A program made the translations under genes and the position numbers. Below the pieces are notes generated by a model, which searched no databases, had not been told where the DNA came from, and was given only the letters and a program-made list of their open reading frames with translations. Positions 61,992 through 64,000 of a stretch of 64,000 bases of DNA are shown here, piece by piece (positions within the stretch are counted from its first letter, which is position 1; every line of letters begins with the position of its first letter). The stretch is from OPU3-GD-OMZ sp001901525 (GTDB taxonomy: Bacteria > Pseudomonadota > Gammaproteobacteria > Methylococcales > Methylomonadaceae), in contig CAXCEI010000001.1 of assembly GCA_963981505.1 (NCBI GenBank), positions 62,001 through 126,000 of the forward strand. Reading direction: 5' to 3'.

Positions 61992-63533
61992 TTAAACAGT
62001 CCCTTTTTGCGGGTGCGATCTAATATCGGAAGATTGAATCTTATTAATTGCATTAATATAGGCTTTTGCAGAAGCAATCACAATATCAGTATCTGAACCT
62101 AAACCATTGACAATTTTACCATCTTGCTCCAAACGAACGGTAACTTCGCCTTGTGCGTCAGTGCCATCGGTTATATTGTTTACTGAATATAGCCTGAGCG
62201 CTGCATGATTATCGACTAACTTGTCAACCGCTCTAAGGCTTGCATCTACCGCCCCACTGCCTTCTGCATCGGCAGAAACTTCACGCTCATTTATACTTAA
62301 TGTCACATAGGCTGTAGGAATTTCTCCGGTTTCGGAACAGACCTTTAAGGCAATAAACTTAATTGCATCATCCAAATCAACGCTCGCCTCAGAGATTAAC
62401 GCTTGTAAATCCTCGTCAAAAATATCATGTTTCTTATCGGCTAACTGCTTAAACTGAAAAAAGACATCATTCAACTCTTCCTCACTGGAAAAATCGATCC
62501 CAAGTTCACTCATGCGTGTTTTAAAAGCATTACGTCCAGAATGCTTTCCCAAAACCATACGGTTTGCTGACCACCCTACATCTTCAGCACGCATTATTTC
62601 GTAGGTTTCTCTATTCTTTAAAACCCCGTCTTGATGAATGCCGGCTTCATGAGCAAAAGCATTAGCTCCGACAATAGCTTTATTAGGCTGCACAGGGAAT
62701 CCCGTAATACTGGAGACTAACTTTGAACAGGTTAAAATTTCTCGTGTATCCAAAGTGGTTTCACATGAGAAGACATCTTGTCGTGTCCGTACCGCCATCA
62801 CCACCTCTTCAAGTGAGGTATTACCGGCTCTCTCACCCAGGCCATTAATCGTACATTCAATTTGTCTGGCACCATTAATCACCGCAGACAAGGAGTTAGC
62901 AACGGCTAATCCCAGATCATTGTGGCAATGTACTGAAAATATCGCCTTATCCGAATTTGGAATTCGTTCAATCAAGTTCTTTATCGTAGTTCCAAATTGA
63001 TCCGGTACACTGTAGCCCACCGTGTCTGGAATATTTAACGTCGTTGCACCCGCATCAATCACAGCTTCAAGAATACGGCACAGAAAATCTTCTTCCGAAC
63101 GGCCTGCATCTTCAGGTGAGAACTCAACATTATCAGTATACCGCCGCGCGCGCTTAACCGCTCTGACCGCGTACTCAATGACTTCATTCGGTTGCATATT
63201 CAACTTCACTTGCATATGAATGGGTGAAGTTGCTATAAAAGTATGAATTCTTGAACTATTTGCATGCCGGAGTGCTTCACCGGCACGGTCAATATCTCTA
63301 TCCAGAGCTCGTGACAAACCACAAACGGTACTGTCCTTAATAACGTCGGCTACGGCTTTTACTGCTTCAAAATCACCAATACTCGCAGCCGGAAAACCAG
63401 CCTCCATCACATCAACTTTCAAGCGCTCCAAGGCCTTAGCTATCCTAACCTTTTCATCTTTATTCATTGATGCGCCCGGGCTTTGTTCGCCATCACGCAT
63501 GGTGGTATCAAAAATTATTAACTTATCTTTCAT
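61992..63533 (-). CDS. leuA: 2-isopropylmalate synthase
   Basis: This 513-residue enzyme makes 2-isopropylmalate from 2-oxoisovalerate and acetyl-CoA in leucine synthesis. The N-terminal FDTTMRDGEQSPGASM motif, the SVHCHNDLGLAVANSL metal site, and the C-terminal LeuA regulatory domain with its leucine feedback site (about 390-513) are all present. I use the ATG at 63533, with GGAG five bases upstream; a further ATG lies 15 bases earlier. It follows pssA, a neighbour often seen between ilvC and leuA in proteobacteria. Confidence 0.95.
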   Translation of the reverse strand: MKDKLIIFDTTMRDGEQSPGASMNKDEKVRIAKALERLKVDVMEAGFPAASIGDFEAVKAVADVIKDSTVCGLSRALDRDIDRAGEALRHANSSRIHTFIATSPIHMQVKLNMQPNEVIEYAVRAVKRARRYTDNVEFSPEDAGRSEEDFLCRILEAVIDAGATTLNIPDTVGYSVPDQFGTTIKNLIERIPNSDKAIFSVHCHNDLGLAVANSLSAVINGARQIECTINGLGERAGNTSLEEVVMAVRTRQDVFSCETTLDTREILTCSKLVSSITGFPVQPNKAIVGANAFAHEAGIHQDGVLKNRETYEIMRAEDVGWSANRMVLGKHSGRNAFKTRMSELGIDFSSEEELNDVFFQFKQLADKKHDIFDEDLQALISEASVDLDDAIKFIALKVCSETGEIPTAYVTLSINEREVSADAEGSGAVDASLRAVDKLVDNHAALRLYSVNNITDGTDAQGEVTVRLEQDGKIVNGLGSDTDIVIASAKAYINAINKIQSSDIRSHPQKGTV

Positions 63534-63658
63534 GAGAACTCCATTCATGAAGAAACTTTAGTTTTAGACTGAAAAAAAGGACCTGCGTTGCGAGCTGAGT
63601 TTCTTATATTAGGACACAACACCCCAGCACGGTTAATAGACTCAATTACTAACTCATC

Positions 63659-64000
63659 CTAGTTCTTCTTAGCCATCCGTCTTTGCCGTGCTAGAAGCGC
63701 CACAATAGGGCCTGAAACGGCATAACTCATCGCCATTAAAAACAACATGATTGCAGGTTCTGCAAAGATAATACCTATCACCAGCATAACACCAATAGTC
63801 ACTACAAAACTGACACGGCTTTTAACGTCTATATCTTTAAAGCTGTAATAAGGAAAATTGCTGACCATCAACAACCCTGTCATGATTGCTAGGAGTAAAG
63901 CAAAATATCTAAATGCACCTTCATCAAAGCCAAAACTATAAGCTTCACTAATCCAAATATAACCGGCTATTATTGCCGCTGCCGGCGGGCTTGGAAGCCC
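63659..64000 (-). CDS. pssA: CDP-diacylglycerol-serine O-phosphatidyltransferase, 5' end outside the window
   Basis: The frame is open from the right edge of the window to a stop at 63659, giving the last 114 codons. The visible part begins GLPSPPAAAI, continues with AGYIWIS and a run of hydrophobic helices with MTGLLMVSNFPYYSFKD, and ends in a basic RQRRMAKKN tail. This fits the C-terminal membrane half of PssA of the Bacillus/CDP-alcohol phosphatidyltransferase type. The catalytic motif lies outside the window. The 125 bases between it and leuA show nothing I recognise. Confidence 0.85.
   Translation of the reverse strand, partial: GLPSPPAAAIIAGYIWISEAYSFGFDEGAFRYFALLLAIMTGLLMVSNFPYYSFKDIDVKSRVSFVVTIGVMLVIGIIFAEPAIMLFLMAMSYAVSGPIVALLARQRRMAKKN

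Overview
The window reads as a conserved chromosomal stretch of an AT-leaning gammaproteobacterium, most likely a methylotroph or methanotroph relative. I infer this from housekeeping blocks in typical gammaproteobacterial order (def-fmt-rsmB-DUF4390-ntrY-ntrX; dprA-smg-topA; purEK-tsaC; M16-M16-rsmD-coaD-ferredoxin; trmJ-cysE-cysteine desulfurase), combined with a two-subunit NAD-linked formate dehydrogenase of the fused-beta type, a SoxYZ-like carrier with a zinc metallohydrolase of the kind found near PQQ quinoproteins, and C2/C3 acid enzymes (GlxR, Hyi, GlcD). No methane monooxygenase or methanol dehydrogenase gene is visible, so the lifestyle is an inference. I saw no tRNA, rRNA, insertion sequence, phage gene or CRISPR array. 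No gene-free gap exceeds about 280 bases; the largest is the divergent region upstream of trpS.

Layout. 1-6.7 kb (minus): a transcription unit from def through fmt, rsmB and a DUF4390 protein to the NtrY/NtrX two-component pair; NtrX runs off the left edge and has a degenerate AAA+ domain. 6.8-13.1 kb (plus): dprA, smg, topA, purE, purK, tsaC. 13.2-15.6 kb (minus): a phosphopantetheinyl transferase and gamma-glutamyltransferase. 15.6-17.3 kb (plus): tartronate semialdehyde reductase and hydroxypyruvate isomerase. 17.3-21.4 kb (minus): ferredoxin, coaD, rsmD and two M16 peptidase subunits. 21.5-27.4 kb (plus): cyoE, slyD, ppnP, then two c-di-GMP signalling proteins. The second of these carries an N-terminal ethylene-receptor-type membrane domain with all the key ligand-site residues.

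27.5-33.5 kb (minus): a TPR-like protein, a DUF2058 protein, a three-gene uncharacterised membrane/coiled-coil module, and glcD. 33.5-37 kb (plus): a YigZ-family protein and rapA. 37-41.4 kb (minus): an esterase/depolymerase-like protein with an exported partner, a TerB-like protein, a GNAT acetyltransferase, a membrane protein and trpS. 41.7-47.9 kb: a small beta-rich protein, queD, a DUF1249 protein, recQ (minus), gshA, an APS-type cysH and a VOC protein. 48-52 kb (minus): bcp, rpiA, the SoxYZ-like carrier, its metallohydrolase and a LysR regulator. The LysR gene diverges from the formate dehydrogenase genes (52.1-56.6 kb), and two matching palindromes lie between them. 56.7-59.8 kb (minus): HesB/IscA, cysteine desulfurase, cysE, trmJ. 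59.9-64 kb: suhB (plus), then rimI, a uracil-DNA glycosylase, leuA and a partial pssA (minus).

The most interesting points are the ethylene-binding-domain GGDEF-EAL protein, the LysR/formate dehydrogenase/SoxYZ-like regulatory block with its paired TCAT-N5-ATGA sites, the SPFH-like coiled-coil membrane module, and the NtrX that lacks the sigma-54 contact loop.
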